Of a DNA stretch of 64,000 bases, positions 35,382 through 44,579 are shown piece by piece. Both the position numbers and the translations under genes were made by a program. The DNA comes from UBA10324 sp038326325. GTDB lineage: Bacteria; Bacteroidota; Bacteroidia; Chitinophagales; UBA10324. Below the pieces are notes generated by a model that saw nothing but the letters and a program-made list of their open reading frames with translations, was not told the DNA's origin and did not search any database. The stretch's first letter is position 1, and every line of letters starts with the position of its first letter. The stretch covers positions 124,001 to 188,000 of the forward strand of contig JBBQJW010000001.1 in the NCBI GenBank assembly GCA_038326325.1, given 5' to 3'.

Positions 35382-37478
35382 TTATTCAGCTTTTAAAAAT
35401 TTTACAGTCCCGATGTTTTTTTCATCGACAGATAACCTACACAGATAAATTCCGGATGTCAATTCGGAAGTTGGTAATAAGAATTTATTCTCTCCCTTCG
35501 GAAAATTATTTTCCGGAAAATTTGCAATTAATTTCCCTGCAACATCATAAACTGAAATTATTACTGCGCTTTCTTTATCAATCCGAAATTGAACAACACA
35601 ACTTGAAGAACATGGATTCGGATAGATTAAAATTGAATTGTTTTTGTCACTGATATTTTCTGCTTCAGAAATTAAACTTGTGGTGCCTTTCGAAACCGAA
35701 TAATTATTTGCCACCCAAATATTTCCATGCGAGTCGGTGTAAATTTTATTTACCGAATAAATATAAGTTCCGTCAAAACTTGAAAGGGAGCCCCAGTCAG
35801 AACCATTATTAATTGTCACTTTATTATATGAACCAAACCACATTCTTCCCAGCTGATCTTCACTAATCGCCCGAATATAATTTCCTGCAGAAGTGTATTT
35901 TTTAATGTGATTTCCCATTGAAATTTTTATGGCGCCATCATAAGTTCCAAGCCAAGTATTTCCATGACTATCACAATACATATCATAAATGGAATTATAA
36001 TAAGTACCTGTAAATGGATTGAGGACTGACCATGAAGTACCATTGTAAATACTGATTTTATAATTTCCTGCAACCCATATTTTTCCTGCCGCATCTTCAG
36101 TAATGGAGTAAACATAATTTTCGCTTAGACCGTTAGTAGTAGTGAAATTTGTAAATGAAGTACCATTGTACTTGCTCAGTCCGTCGCCGGTTCCTATCCA
36201 TAAATTATTCTGAGAATCTTTTAAAATGGAATAAATATAATTTCCTACTAACCCCGACGAAGTTGTATAAGTAGTCCAGTTGGTTCCATCGAATTTATTT
36301 AGTCCGTACCCGGTGCCGAACCAGATGTTGCCACTATTATCAATTGTAACACAAAACACATAGTTATCCGAAATACCGGAATTGCTTGTTGTATAATTTC
36401 TCCAATGAATTCCGTCGAACATTGCAGCACCATAACTCGTGGCAAACCACATATTTCCATTTGCATCTTCGTGCATATCATAAATGTATCCGCCATTCAA
36501 TCCATCTGTTTGGTAAATATTCGACCAGTTTATTCCATCAAAAATTGAAACTCCATCAACAGGGTGTCCGAACCAATATCGATCGTCGCTACTTTGAAAT
36601 GCTGTTAATACTTCTGCATTTGTTAAGCCATCAGCAGTATCATAAACCGACCATGAAGTTCCATTATATAAACTCAAACCGTTATGAGTTGCAAGCCATA
36701 TTTTACCCTGAGAATCTTTTAAAATATCATAAATCAGGTTATCAGAAAGTCCGTTCGATGTATTAAAAACTTCATAATTACTTCCATCAAATTTGCAGAC
36801 TCCTTCATTCGTTGCAAACCACATATTTCCATTTGCATCTTTTGTAATTGCTGTAACAGTGTTGGACGGGAATCCATCTGTAACAGTATAAGTTGTCCAG
36901 GTGTTTCCGGAAAGTTTAGTTACACCTGACGCAGTACCAAACCAAATATTGCTTGCATTGTCGGCATAAACACAATAAACCAGATTGCTTGCCAGCCCAT
37001 CATTAACTGTGTAAGTTGTCCATGCACTTCCAGAATATCTACTTACTCCTGCTCCATAAGTAGCAAACCATAAATAAGAATTATTATCCTGTGCAATATC
37101 CTTTACAATATTGCCTGCTAATCCATTTGAAGAATTATAGTTTGTCCAGGTTTTTGTTTGGGAATTAAATTTACTTACACCACCTCCGTTTGTTCCTGCC
37201 CACACAACATTGCCTGATGTAACAAAAATTTTATTGACATAATTATTGCCGAGTCCGTTTACAGATGTATAAGTTGGATAAGTGTTATTGGATACATCAT
37301 TCATCGTTACACCTGCATCACCTCCAAACCACATGTTGTGATTATTATCCTCAGCAATAGAGGTAATAATGTTTCCGGCTAATCCTTTTGTATTCTGATA
37401 ATTGTAAGTAACCCATTGAGCACCTGCAAATGAAGGTTGACCAACAAGTACAATCCAGAAAAGAATTATTTTTTTCAT
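35382..37478 (-). CDS. Secreted two-component-regulator-propeller protein, T9SS
   Basis: Signal peptide (PSFAGAQ, to about residue 21), then about 14 repeats of roughly 40 residues of the type NxWFGTxxGVxKFDGxxWTTYTxxxGLxxNxV, enough for two seven-bladed propellers as in the sensor half of hybrid two-component systems, then a T9SS sorting domain (IYPNPCSSSCVVQF to VKFLKAE). No histidine kinase, receiver or membrane helix follows, so it is a free secreted propeller. Start at ATG 37478 (MKKIILFWIV); the frame extends six codons upstream to 37496. Strong internal repetition. Confidence 0.85.
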   Translation of the reverse strand: MKKIILFWIVLVGQPSFAGAQWVTYNYQNTKGLAGNIITSIAEDNNHNMWFGGDAGVTMNDVSNNTYPTYTSVNGLGNNYVNKIFVTSGNVVWAGTNGGGVSKFNSQTKTWTNYNSSNGLAGNIVKDIAQDNNSYLWFATYGAGVSRYSGSAWTTYTVNDGLASNLVYCVYADNASNIWFGTASGVTKLSGNTWTTYTVTDGFPSNTVTAITKDANGNMWFATNEGVCKFDGSNYEVFNTSNGLSDNLIYDILKDSQGKIWLATHNGLSLYNGTSWSVYDTADGLTNAEVLTAFQSSDDRYWFGHPVDGVSIFDGINWSNIYQTDGLNGGYIYDMHEDANGNMWFATSYGAAMFDGIHWRNYTTSNSGISDNYVFCVTIDNSGNIWFGTGYGLNKFDGTNWTTYTTSSGLVGNYIYSILKDSQNNLWIGTGDGLSKYNGTSFTNFTTTNGLSENYVYSITEDAAGKIWVAGNYKISIYNGTSWSVLNPFTGTYYNSIYDMYCDSHGNTWLGTYDGAIKISMGNHIKKYTSAGNYIRAISEDQLGRMWFGSYNKVTINNGSDWGSLSSFDGTYIYSVNKIYTDSHGNIWVANNYSVSKGTTSLISEAENISDKNNSILIYPNPCSSSCVVQFRIDKESAVIISVYDVAGKLIANFPENNFPKGENKFLLPTSELTSGIYLCRLSVDEKNIGTVKFLKAE

Positions 37479-37759
37479 GTAAATCTGTTTTATCATTTTA
37501 AGATTTTTTATAACGGTTAATTTTCAAAGTCAAATAAATTAATGGATATAAACCTAATAACCTGAAAACAACTTGAGCCTCACGGCTTTGTATTTGACAA
37601 TAGTTTGACAAAAAAATAAAGGAAGGTATTTCGGTATAATTCAAAAAAATCTGCGACAGACAGTCCATTGATCACCTAAAATACAGCTTTCTCAAGGTTC
37701 AACATTGGAGCGCAAATTTCTTTCTTTGGGTATATACAATTCAGCCGTTTTTTTTTAAC

Positions 37760-37767
37760 TATCTTTG
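37760..37767 (+). promoter_or_regulatory. -7 element for the glgA-like operon inside an inverted repeat
   Basis: TATCTTTG, a perfect TAnnTTTG match, 26 bp before the start codon. It sits between two inverted arms: TCAGCCG followed by a T-run at 37741-37756, and an A-run followed by CGGCTGA at 37779-37793. The right arm ends at the start codon. The arrangement suggests an operator or cruciform. The rest of the 297-bp gap upstream shows only AT-rich sequence. Confidence 0.5.
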
Positions 37768-37793
37768 CGCACCTTTTTAAAAAACACGGCTGA

Positions 37794-38621
37794 ATGAGCA
37801 AGAAAAGAATTCTGATAGTGGCACATGAAATGAAGCCATACAATATACTTTCTGAGGCAGCAACTATAGTTAATCAATTACCCGTATATCTTCAAGAACA
37901 AGGAATGGAAATTCGTGTTTTGATGCCGCGCTTTGGAACTATTAACGAGCGCCGCCATCGTTTGCATGAAGTAGTTCGCCTTTCAGGTATGAATATTATT
38001 GTTGATGACGACGACAATCCACTGATTATTAAAGTTGCTTCATTGCCGGGTGCGCGTCTTCAAGTTTATTTTCTCGACAACGAAGATTATTTCAAGCGCA
38101 AGCATGTGTTCACTGATGAAGCAGGGAAATTTTATGATGATACCCATGAGCGAATGTCGTTCTTCTGCAAAGGAGTGATGGAAACAGTAAAAAAATTCGG
38201 TTGGCCCCCCGATGTAATTCATTGTCATGATTGGATGAGTTCATTGCTGCCGATGTATTTGAAAACAGTTTATAAAAAGGAACCGGTGTTTCACAATGCA
38301 AAAATGATCTACTCGGTTTACGATAATACTTTTAAAGAAACATTGCATAAAGATTTCAGCAAGAAAGCAATCATCAGTAAAGAGTTAATTAAAGATGCTG
38401 ATTTTGCACCTTATAAAAAAGCAAACAATACTGCTTTTCATATTGGAGCAATGACTCATGCTGATGGAATAATTTCTGTTGGAAAAAATTTAGACCCCGC
38501 TGTAAAAACTGCACTCAAGGGAATGAAGAAAAAACCTACTCTTGTACACAATTCTGAAAATTATCTTGCAACCTATGTTGAGTTTTACAAGTCTTTGATG
38601 ACAGAAGAAAACGAAGGATGA
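37794..38621 (+). CDS. Short glycogen/starch-synthase-like protein (N-terminal domain only)
   Basis: 275-residue protein matching the N-terminal GT5 domain of glycogen synthase (KKRILIVAHEMKPY, ARLQVYFLDNEDYFKRK, PPDVIHCHDWMSSLLPMYL, ADGIISVG). The C-terminal nucleotide-sugar-binding half of GT-B enzymes is missing, and the KxGGL ADP-glucose motif expected after MKPY is replaced by NILSEAA. This short form is familiar in Bacteroidota, usually near panC. I infer it is not a glycogen synthase; its role is unknown. It overlaps the DUF4270 gene by four bases. Confidence 0.85.
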   Translation: MSKKRILIVAHEMKPYNILSEAATIVNQLPVYLQEQGMEIRVLMPRFGTINERRHRLHEVVRLSGMNIIVDDDDNPLIIKVASLPGARLQVYFLDNEDYFKRKHVFTDEAGKFYDDTHERMSFFCKGVMETVKKFGWPPDVIHCHDWMSSLLPMYLKTVYKKEPVFHNAKMIYSVYDNTFKETLHKDFSKKAIISKELIKDADFAPYKKANNTAFHIGAMTHADGIISVGKNLDPAVKTALKGMKKKPTLVHNSENYLATYVEFYKSLMTEENEG

Positions 38622-39943
38622 AAATAAATACTCGCACTATACTCCTCCTTATTTTATTAATTGTAACTGTAATTTCCTCCTGTAAAAAATCAACCCTTAT
38701 CGGAAACGATTTGCTTCCGGCAGGTGATGATTTGAACGGAATTTTTTCTGATACATTAACGCTACAAACCAAAACTGTTACAGAGTTTCCATTGAAGACT
38801 TCAACCAATTCGAAATTCTCGTTGGGAACAATGGTTGACCCTATCTTCGGAAAATCTTCTTCTTCAATTTACACTCAAATTCAAACTGCAGGATTAGTTG
38901 ATTTAGGAAATCCTGATTCTTTAGTTGTTGATTCGTTGGTTTTAAATCTGCAGTATGCCGGGCATTATGGAAAATTTGATGTTCCCCAAAATATTTCGGT
39001 GTATCAGTTAACGCAGGACATGAGTGCCGATAGTTCCTATTATTCTGATAAGAATTTTTCTGTTTACAATCACGCAATCGGGCAGAAAATAAATTTCACT
39101 CCTGATTTCACTAACTCAATTCATGTTGCAAGTGATACACTTTCACCATCATTACGAATCAGATTGAGTGACAGACTTGGTCAGGATTTATTAGACCAAT
39201 CGAAAGGAGTAAACTTCGCAAGCAATGCAGCTTTTCAAACTTACTTCAAAGGATTATTAATTGAATCTGATACAAATATTTCAAGTCGTGGAATAATGTA
39301 TCTCAATATGGTTTCTTCCACCTCTGATACTAAACTAACATTGTATTATCACAAGCCTGATGCTGCAGGTTTAAAATTTGATTTTACCATTGGAACTTCA
39401 TGTGCAACTTTTGCACACTATACTCATAATTATATTTCAACTCCGGTACAAACAGCAATTCAATTAGCAAGTATTTGTGATAGTATTGTTTATGTTCAAT
39501 CAATGTCGGGAGTAAAAACAAAAATCATTTTACCTTATTTTAAGAATCTCGGAAATATTTTAGTGAACAAGGCAGAATTGGAAATTACAGTTCCTGCTGA
39601 TGCAATTCCTACTGATTCTGTTTTCACCTGCCCTGCAAGAATGTTATGCCTTCTTTCTGATTCTGCAGGAAAAAATAAAATCATTCCTGATGAATTAATT
39701 TCTAACCTTTCGTTAGGTGGTTATCAGGAAACTGCCTACATCAATGGGCAAAAAGTTTTCAAATACAAATTCAGCATTACTGAACACATGCAGGATATTG
39801 TAAGTGGAAGTGTAACAGATTACGGATTATTTCTTTTGACTTATCCGAGTCCTGAAATTGCGGACAGAATAATTTTAGCCGGTGGAAATCGCAGTGATGA
39901 TTTGCGAATGAAAATAAATCTCATCTACACAAAACTCCCATAA
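38618..39943 (+). CDS. DUF4270 family lipoprotein
   Basis: Lipoprotein of the Bacteroidota DUF4270 family. Lipobox VISSC near residue 21 follows a hydrophobic stretch; the mature part begins KKSTLIGNDLLPAGDDLNG, and the rest is a beta-rich domain. Probably anchored in the outer membrane; function unknown. ATGA overlap with the glgA-like gene and 5 bp to glmS imply one operon. Confidence 0.88.
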   Translation: MKINTRTILLLILLIVTVISSCKKSTLIGNDLLPAGDDLNGIFSDTLTLQTKTVTEFPLKTSTNSKFSLGTMVDPIFGKSSSSIYTQIQTAGLVDLGNPDSLVVDSLVLNLQYAGHYGKFDVPQNISVYQLTQDMSADSSYYSDKNFSVYNHAIGQKINFTPDFTNSIHVASDTLSPSLRIRLSDRLGQDLLDQSKGVNFASNAAFQTYFKGLLIESDTNISSRGIMYLNMVSSTSDTKLTLYYHKPDAAGLKFDFTIGTSCATFAHYTHNYISTPVQTAIQLASICDSIVYVQSMSGVKTKIILPYFKNLGNILVNKAELEITVPADAIPTDSVFTCPARMLCLLSDSAGKNKIIPDELISNLSLGGYQETAYINGQKVFKYKFSITEHMQDIVSGSVTDYGLFLLTYPSPEIADRIILAGGNRSDDLRMKINLIYTKLP

Positions 39944-39948
39944 ACACT

Positions 39949-41787
39949 ATGTGTGGTATTGTTGGTTACTTAGGTTCAAAACAGGCATACCCTATTCTGA
40001 TAAAGGGTTTGCAACGATTAGAATATCGCGGCTACGACAGCGCCGGTGTTGCACTCCTCAACAGTCATCTGAATATTTATAAGAAGGCAGGAAAAGTAGC
40101 TGAACTCATTGCTTTTGCCAATGAAAAAAATACTGAAGGAACACTTGGAATTGGTCATACACGCTGGGCAACTCACGGTGAACCGAACGACCGCAATGCG
40201 CATCCTCATTTTTCAAACTCACAAAATCTTGCCATTATTCACAATGGAATCATTGAGAATTATGCGAGCATTAAAGAAGAACTTTTATCACGCGGTTATA
40301 AATTTCATTCTGATACCGACACTGAAGTTTTAATAAATCTGATTGAAGATATTCAGAAGAATGAAGAAGTGGATGAAGAAGAGGCAATTCGTTTAGCGCT
40401 GAATGAAGTAGTGGGTGCTTATGCAATTGTAATTATTTCAAAAAATAATCCTGATAAATTATACGCTGCGCGTAAAGGCAGTCCGTTGGTTATAGGAATT
40501 GGCGATAAAGAATTTTTTATTGCCTCAGATGCAACACCAATAGTTGAATACACAAAAAATGTTGTCTATCTCAACGACGAAGAAATTGCTGTCCTCAATC
40601 GTAATGGAGAGTTTACTATCAAGACCATTGGCAATAAACAAACTACTCCATACATACAGGAACTTGAATTGAAATTGGAAGCATTGGAGAAAGGCGGTTA
40701 CGACCACTTCATGCTGAAAGAAATTTACGAACAACCAACTTCTATTCTCGATAGTATGCGCGGTCGCCTGAATACAAAAACAGGAGACATTGCACTTGGA
40801 GGTTTGCTTGAATACAAACAGAAAATAAAAAACGCGAACCGCTTAACTATAGCTGCATGCGGCACAAGTTGGCATGCCGGAATTGTGGGTGAATATTTAT
40901 TGGAAGATTTAGCACGACTTCCATGTGAAGTAGAATATGCTTCTGAGTTTCGCTACCGCAATCCGATAATTACTGCCGATGATATTTTGTTTGCGATAAG
41001 TCAATCGGGTGAAACTGCTGATACGCTTGCTGCAATTGAACAAGCAAAATCAAAAGGGGCTACTGTGTTTGGCGTTTGTAATGTAGTAGGTTCATCTATC
41101 GCTCGTGCTACACACGCAGGAAGTTTTACTCACGCAGGCCCTGAAATTGGTGTTGCATCCACAAAAGCATTTACTGCACAAGTGACAGTACTCACACTCA
41201 TCGCACTTTATCTGGCGAAAGAAAGAGGAACAATACAGGAATCGCGCTACCAACAAATTATTAATGAGTTGGAAAATATTCCTGCGAAGGTGAAGAAGGT
41301 GTTGGATGCAAACGAAAAAATAAAATACATTGCTGATATTTTTAAAGATGCAAGCAACTTCCTGTATCTCGGTCGTGGTTATAATTTTCCTGTTGCGTTG
41401 GAAGGTGCATTGAAGTTGAAAGAAATTTCTTACATCCATGCCGAAGGTTATCCTGCTGCGGAAATGAAGCACGGACCAATTGCATTGATTGATGAAGAAA
41501 TGCCGGTTGTCGTATTAGCAACTAACCAAAGTGCTTACGATAAAATCATCAGCAACATTCAGGAAGTTAAAGCCCGCAAGGGTCGCATTATTGCGATTGT
41601 AGAAGAAGGCGATACCATCATAAAAGATTTAGCGGAGTTCGTTATAGAAATTCCTGCTACCGAAGAACCGCTTACTCCTTTACTTTCTGTTGTACCGTTA
41701 CAGTTACTCGCTTATCATATCGCGGTTATGCGTGGGTGTAATGTTGACCAGCCAAGGAATTTAGCGAAGAGTGTAACAGTAGAATAA
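39949..41787 (+). CDS. glmS: Glutamine--fructose-6-phosphate aminotransferase
   Basis: Makes glucosamine-6-phosphate for peptidoglycan and LPS. N-terminal glutaminase with nucleophile Cys2 in MCGIVGYLG, HTRWATHGEPNDRNAHPH near residue 72, then two SIS isomerase domains (ACGTSWHAG, SQSGETADTLAAI) and a C-terminus ending NLAKSVTVE. 612 residues is standard. The only TGTWACA in the gene lies at the very end (41772). Followed by a clear hairpin terminator. Confidence 0.97.
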   Translation: MCGIVGYLGSKQAYPILIKGLQRLEYRGYDSAGVALLNSHLNIYKKAGKVAELIAFANEKNTEGTLGIGHTRWATHGEPNDRNAHPHFSNSQNLAIIHNGIIENYASIKEELLSRGYKFHSDTDTEVLINLIEDIQKNEEVDEEEAIRLALNEVVGAYAIVIISKNNPDKLYAARKGSPLVIGIGDKEFFIASDATPIVEYTKNVVYLNDEEIAVLNRNGEFTIKTIGNKQTTPYIQELELKLEALEKGGYDHFMLKEIYEQPTSILDSMRGRLNTKTGDIALGGLLEYKQKIKNANRLTIAACGTSWHAGIVGEYLLEDLARLPCEVEYASEFRYRNPIITADDILFAISQSGETADTLAAIEQAKSKGATVFGVCNVVGSSIARATHAGSFTHAGPEIGVASTKAFTAQVTVLTLIALYLAKERGTIQESRYQQIINELENIPAKVKKVLDANEKIKYIADIFKDASNFLYLGRGYNFPVALEGALKLKEISYIHAEGYPAAEMKHGPIALIDEEMPVVVLATNQSAYDKIISNIQEVKARKGRIIAIVEEGDTIIKDLAEFVIEIPATEEPLTPLLSVVPLQLLAYHIAVMRGCNVDQPRNLAKSVTVE

Positions 41788-41814
41788 TTTTTCAATTTTA
41801 GAATTTATAAAACA

Positions 41815-41840
41815 ACAAAGCCCTCAATCGAGGGCTTTGT
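41815..41840. terminator. Intrinsic terminator between glmS and sodA
   Basis: 11-bp perfect stem (41815-41825 with 41830-41840), AATC loop, T-rich sequence after it and A-rich sequence before it; serves two convergent genes. Confidence 0.85.
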
Positions 41841-41862
41841 AATTTAATTTTCAATCCAAAAA

Positions 41863-42474
41863 TTATTTAGTTGCTTCAGCAAATCGGCGACTCACTTCAT
41901 CCCAGTTAATTACATTCCAGAAAGCGGCAATATAATCGGGGCGCTTGTTCTGATATTTTAAATAGTAAGCGTGTTCCCACACATCCATTCCAAGTATCGG
42001 AGTTCCTTTTACTTCAGCAATATCCATTAATGGATTATCCTGATTAGGAGTGCTGCACACCTGCAATTTTTTATCAGCATTAACAATCAGCCATGCCCAG
42101 CCACTTCCGAAACGAGTAGTACCTGCAGCATTAAAACTTTCTTTAAATTTCTCAAAACCTCCAAGGTCGCGGGTAATGGCTGCATCCAAATCTCCTTTTG
42201 GATTTCCTCCACCGCCCGGTTTCATAATGGTCCAGAACATAGAATGATTGTAATGTCCGCCGCCATTGTTGCGAACAGGCATTGGAAATTTTGAAATCGT
42301 TTTTACAATTTCATCAATGCTCATGTTCTCTTCCGGTTTTCCGGCGAGTGCTGCATTCAGATTGTTTACATAAGCAGCGTGATGTTTGTCGTGATGAATG
42401 GTCATTGTCATTGCATCAATGTGTGGTTCCAAAGCTTCAACAGCATAAGGTAACGCAGGTAATGTGAAAGCCAT
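41863..42474 (-). CDS. Superoxide dismutase (Fe/Mn)
   Basis: Converts superoxide to peroxide and oxygen. Metal ligands are seen in TIHHDKHHAAYV (His near residue 27), GGHYNHSMFW (near 76) and the Asp/His of DVWEHAYYLKYQNKR near 165. 203 residues fits the Fe/Mn family; FGSGWAWLIVN is conserved. Fe versus Mn cannot be settled by eye. No secretion signal, so cytosolic. Confidence 0.95.
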   Translation of the reverse strand: MAFTLPALPYAVEALEPHIDAMTMTIHHDKHHAAYVNNLNAALAGKPEENMSIDEIVKTISKFPMPVRNNGGGHYNHSMFWTIMKPGGGGNPKGDLDAAITRDLGGFEKFKESFNAAGTTRFGSGWAWLIVNADKKLQVCSTPNQDNPLMDIAEVKGTPILGMDVWEHAYYLKYQNKRPDYIAAFWNVINWDEVSRRFAEATK

Positions 42475-42566
42475 ATTAAGTGTTTTTAGTTTTTGAATTT
42501 GAGTTCGCTAATGTAAACCGAAGCGCCAATGCTTTCGTTCGCTCTGAAATATTTTATTGTGAAATT

Positions 42567-43022
42567 TTATTTTCGTTTACTTCTGAAAAATTCTTTTACC
42601 AACTCAGATGCTTCGTCAGCAAGTAATCCGCTCTTCACTTCGCACTTCGGGTGTAACACTTTTTTACTTATTAAAGTGAATCCTTTTTTCTCATCACTTG
42701 CACCGTAAACCAATCTTGAAATTTGCGCCCATCCAATTGCAGTTGCGCACATCATACATGGTTCTAGTGTCACGAACAAAGTGCAGTCAGTTAAATATTT
42801 ACTGCTGAAATGATTTGCTGCAGCGGTAATTGCCAGCATTTCTGCGTGTGCTGTTACATCCTTCAGCATTTCCACTTGATTATTTCCGCGTGCAATGATT
42901 CGGTTGTTAGAAACAATCACCGCCCCGATAGGTACTTCATCTTTTGATAAAGCATATCGGGCTTCTTTCAACGCTTCGCGCATAAAATATTCGTCGGGTA
43001 ATAATGGAGTCGGTTCTGACAT
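42567..43022 (-). CDS. tRNA-adenosine deaminase TadA-like
   Basis: Zinc-dependent nucleoside deaminase of the CDA fold; probably TadA, which makes inosine at the wobble position of tRNA-Arg. Active-site motifs HAE (DVTAHAEMLAI near residue 58) and PCMMC (LEPCMMCATAI near 88) are intact. 151 residues is typical. Divergent from the TolC gene. Confidence 0.9.
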   Translation of the reverse strand: MSEPTPLLPDEYFMREALKEARYALSKDEVPIGAVIVSNNRIIARGNNQVEMLKDVTAHAEMLAITAAANHFSSKYLTDCTLFVTLEPCMMCATAIGWAQISRLVYGASDEKKGFTLISKKVLHPKCEVKSGLLADEASELVKEFFRSKRK

Positions 43023-43118
43023 TCGAGAAAGTTGGTGCGCAAAAATGGAACTGAACTTTCACAAAACACAACAGGTATTTCATTTTCATTTGCTCTGTGA
43101 GTTTTCGTCGGAAACATT

Positions 43119-43126
43119 TAGGTTTG
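43119..43126 (+). promoter_or_regulatory. -7 element upstream of the TolC gene
   Basis: TAGGTTTG, a perfect TAnnTTTG match 22 bp before the TTG start; it is followed by GCACC, also seen after the acpP and glgA-like elements. Confidence 0.45.
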
Positions 43127-43148
43127 GCACCTCTTAACACTACTGTAC

Positions 43149-44579
43149 TTGTCAAACTTTTATATCCGATTTTTTCTCCTCCTCACTTTCATTTTCAGCT
43201 TCTCATTTTCCAACGCACAGGAACAATGGACTCTCGAACAATGCATCACTTTCGCACAGCAGAATAATATTCAACTCAAACAATCGGAGTTGAGTACAAT
43301 GCTCAGCAAAGATTCTTACACACAATCTCAATTAGGACTGCTTCCGAATCTGAATGCTTCATCAAGTTACGGAATAAACACCGGAAAAAATATTGACCCT
43401 ACAAGTAATTTGTTTGTGAATCAAACCATTCGTTCCGGAAATTTTTCACTTTCAACCAATGTAACACTCTTCAGTGGTTTTTCTAAAATCAACGAAATGC
43501 GAAAAGCGTATTATGATTTTATGGCTTCTCGCTATAACACCGAACAAGTGGTAAATGATATTTCGCTAAGTGTGGCAACTGCTTATCTGCAAATTCTTTT
43601 CGCGCAGGAAAATTTCGCGAATGTCGAAGCGGCTGAAAAATTATCCCAGGAACAGGTTGACCGCACAACAACATTGGTTGATGCAGGAGTGTTAGCGCAA
43701 GGTTCACTGTTACAGATACAATCGCAGGAAGCATTAGATGAATTGAACACAGTGAATGCAAAGAATCAATTATCACTTGCAAAATTGAATCTGCAACAAT
43801 TGCTGAACATGGATCACCCGATTGATATTGTAATTCCTGATTTAAGAATCCCCGTAGCAATGGCTTTTCAGGATATGAATGCGGGAACGATTTACGAAAC
43901 TGCACTCACACTTCAACCTGGAATTAAAGGAGCGGAGTTTAAATTGAAAGGTGCTGAAAAAGGATTAGCTGCCGCTCGTGGTGCTTTTTCACCAAGTCTT
44001 TCTTTGTTCGGAAGTTTATCATCGCAATATTCAAATGCAGTAAAAAGATTAAAAGATGGTTCCATTTCTTTTGATACTACTCTTATTGGATTTGATGGTG
44101 TAACACTTTCGCCGGTTTATACTTTACAACCGTCTTATCAATTTGAAAACACTCCGCTTAGTAATCAGATAAAAGATAATTTCGGTCAGAGTTTCGGAGT
44201 GTCTTTAAACTTTCCGATTTTTAACGGATGGGCAACTCACACCAATGTGAGTCACAGTAAAGTGAATTTGCTGAACGAGCAATACAATCTTGATTTACAA
44301 AAACAGCAATTGAAAAAAAGTATTGAGACTGCTTATGCTGATGCAGTTGCTGCCAAAGACCGTTACAGTGCCGCATTAAAAAGTGAATCTTCGTTTGAAC
44401 AAAGTTTTAATTACACCGAACTTAAATTCAATGCAGGTATTCTTACATCGTTCGATTATGTAACAGCGCAAAACAGTTTGAGCAAAGCAAGAAGCGAATC
44501 GCTGCAGGCGAAATTTGAATACATCTTTAAATTAAAAGTGCTTGATTATTATCAAGGCAAACCCTTAAATCTTCAATAG
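43149..44579 (+). CDS. TolC family outer-membrane efflux protein
   Basis: Outer-membrane channel of a tripartite efflux or secretion system. Signal peptide to about residue 23 (FSFSNAQ), then the two repeated alpha-helical/beta-strand halves of TolC (EQWTLEQCITFAQQNNIQLKQ at the start, ending FKLKVLDYYQGKPL). Starts with TTG at 43149; no ATG gives a full signal peptide. The adaptor gene begins at the next base after its stop. Confidence 0.92.
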   Translation: MSNFYIRFFLLLTFIFSFSFSNAQEQWTLEQCITFAQQNNIQLKQSELSTMLSKDSYTQSQLGLLPNLNASSSYGINTGKNIDPTSNLFVNQTIRSGNFSLSTNVTLFSGFSKINEMRKAYYDFMASRYNTEQVVNDISLSVATAYLQILFAQENFANVEAAEKLSQEQVDRTTTLVDAGVLAQGSLLQIQSQEALDELNTVNAKNQLSLAKLNLQQLLNMDHPIDIVIPDLRIPVAMAFQDMNAGTIYETALTLQPGIKGAEFKLKGAEKGLAAARGAFSPSLSLFGSLSSQYSNAVKRLKDGSISFDTTLIGFDGVTLSPVYTLQPSYQFENTPLSNQIKDNFGQSFGVSLNFPIFNGWATHTNVSHSKVNLLNEQYNLDLQKQQLKKSIETAYADAVAAKDRYSAALKSESSFEQSFNYTELKFNAGILTSFDYVTAQNSLSKARSESLQAKFEYIFKLKVLDYYQGKPLNLQ

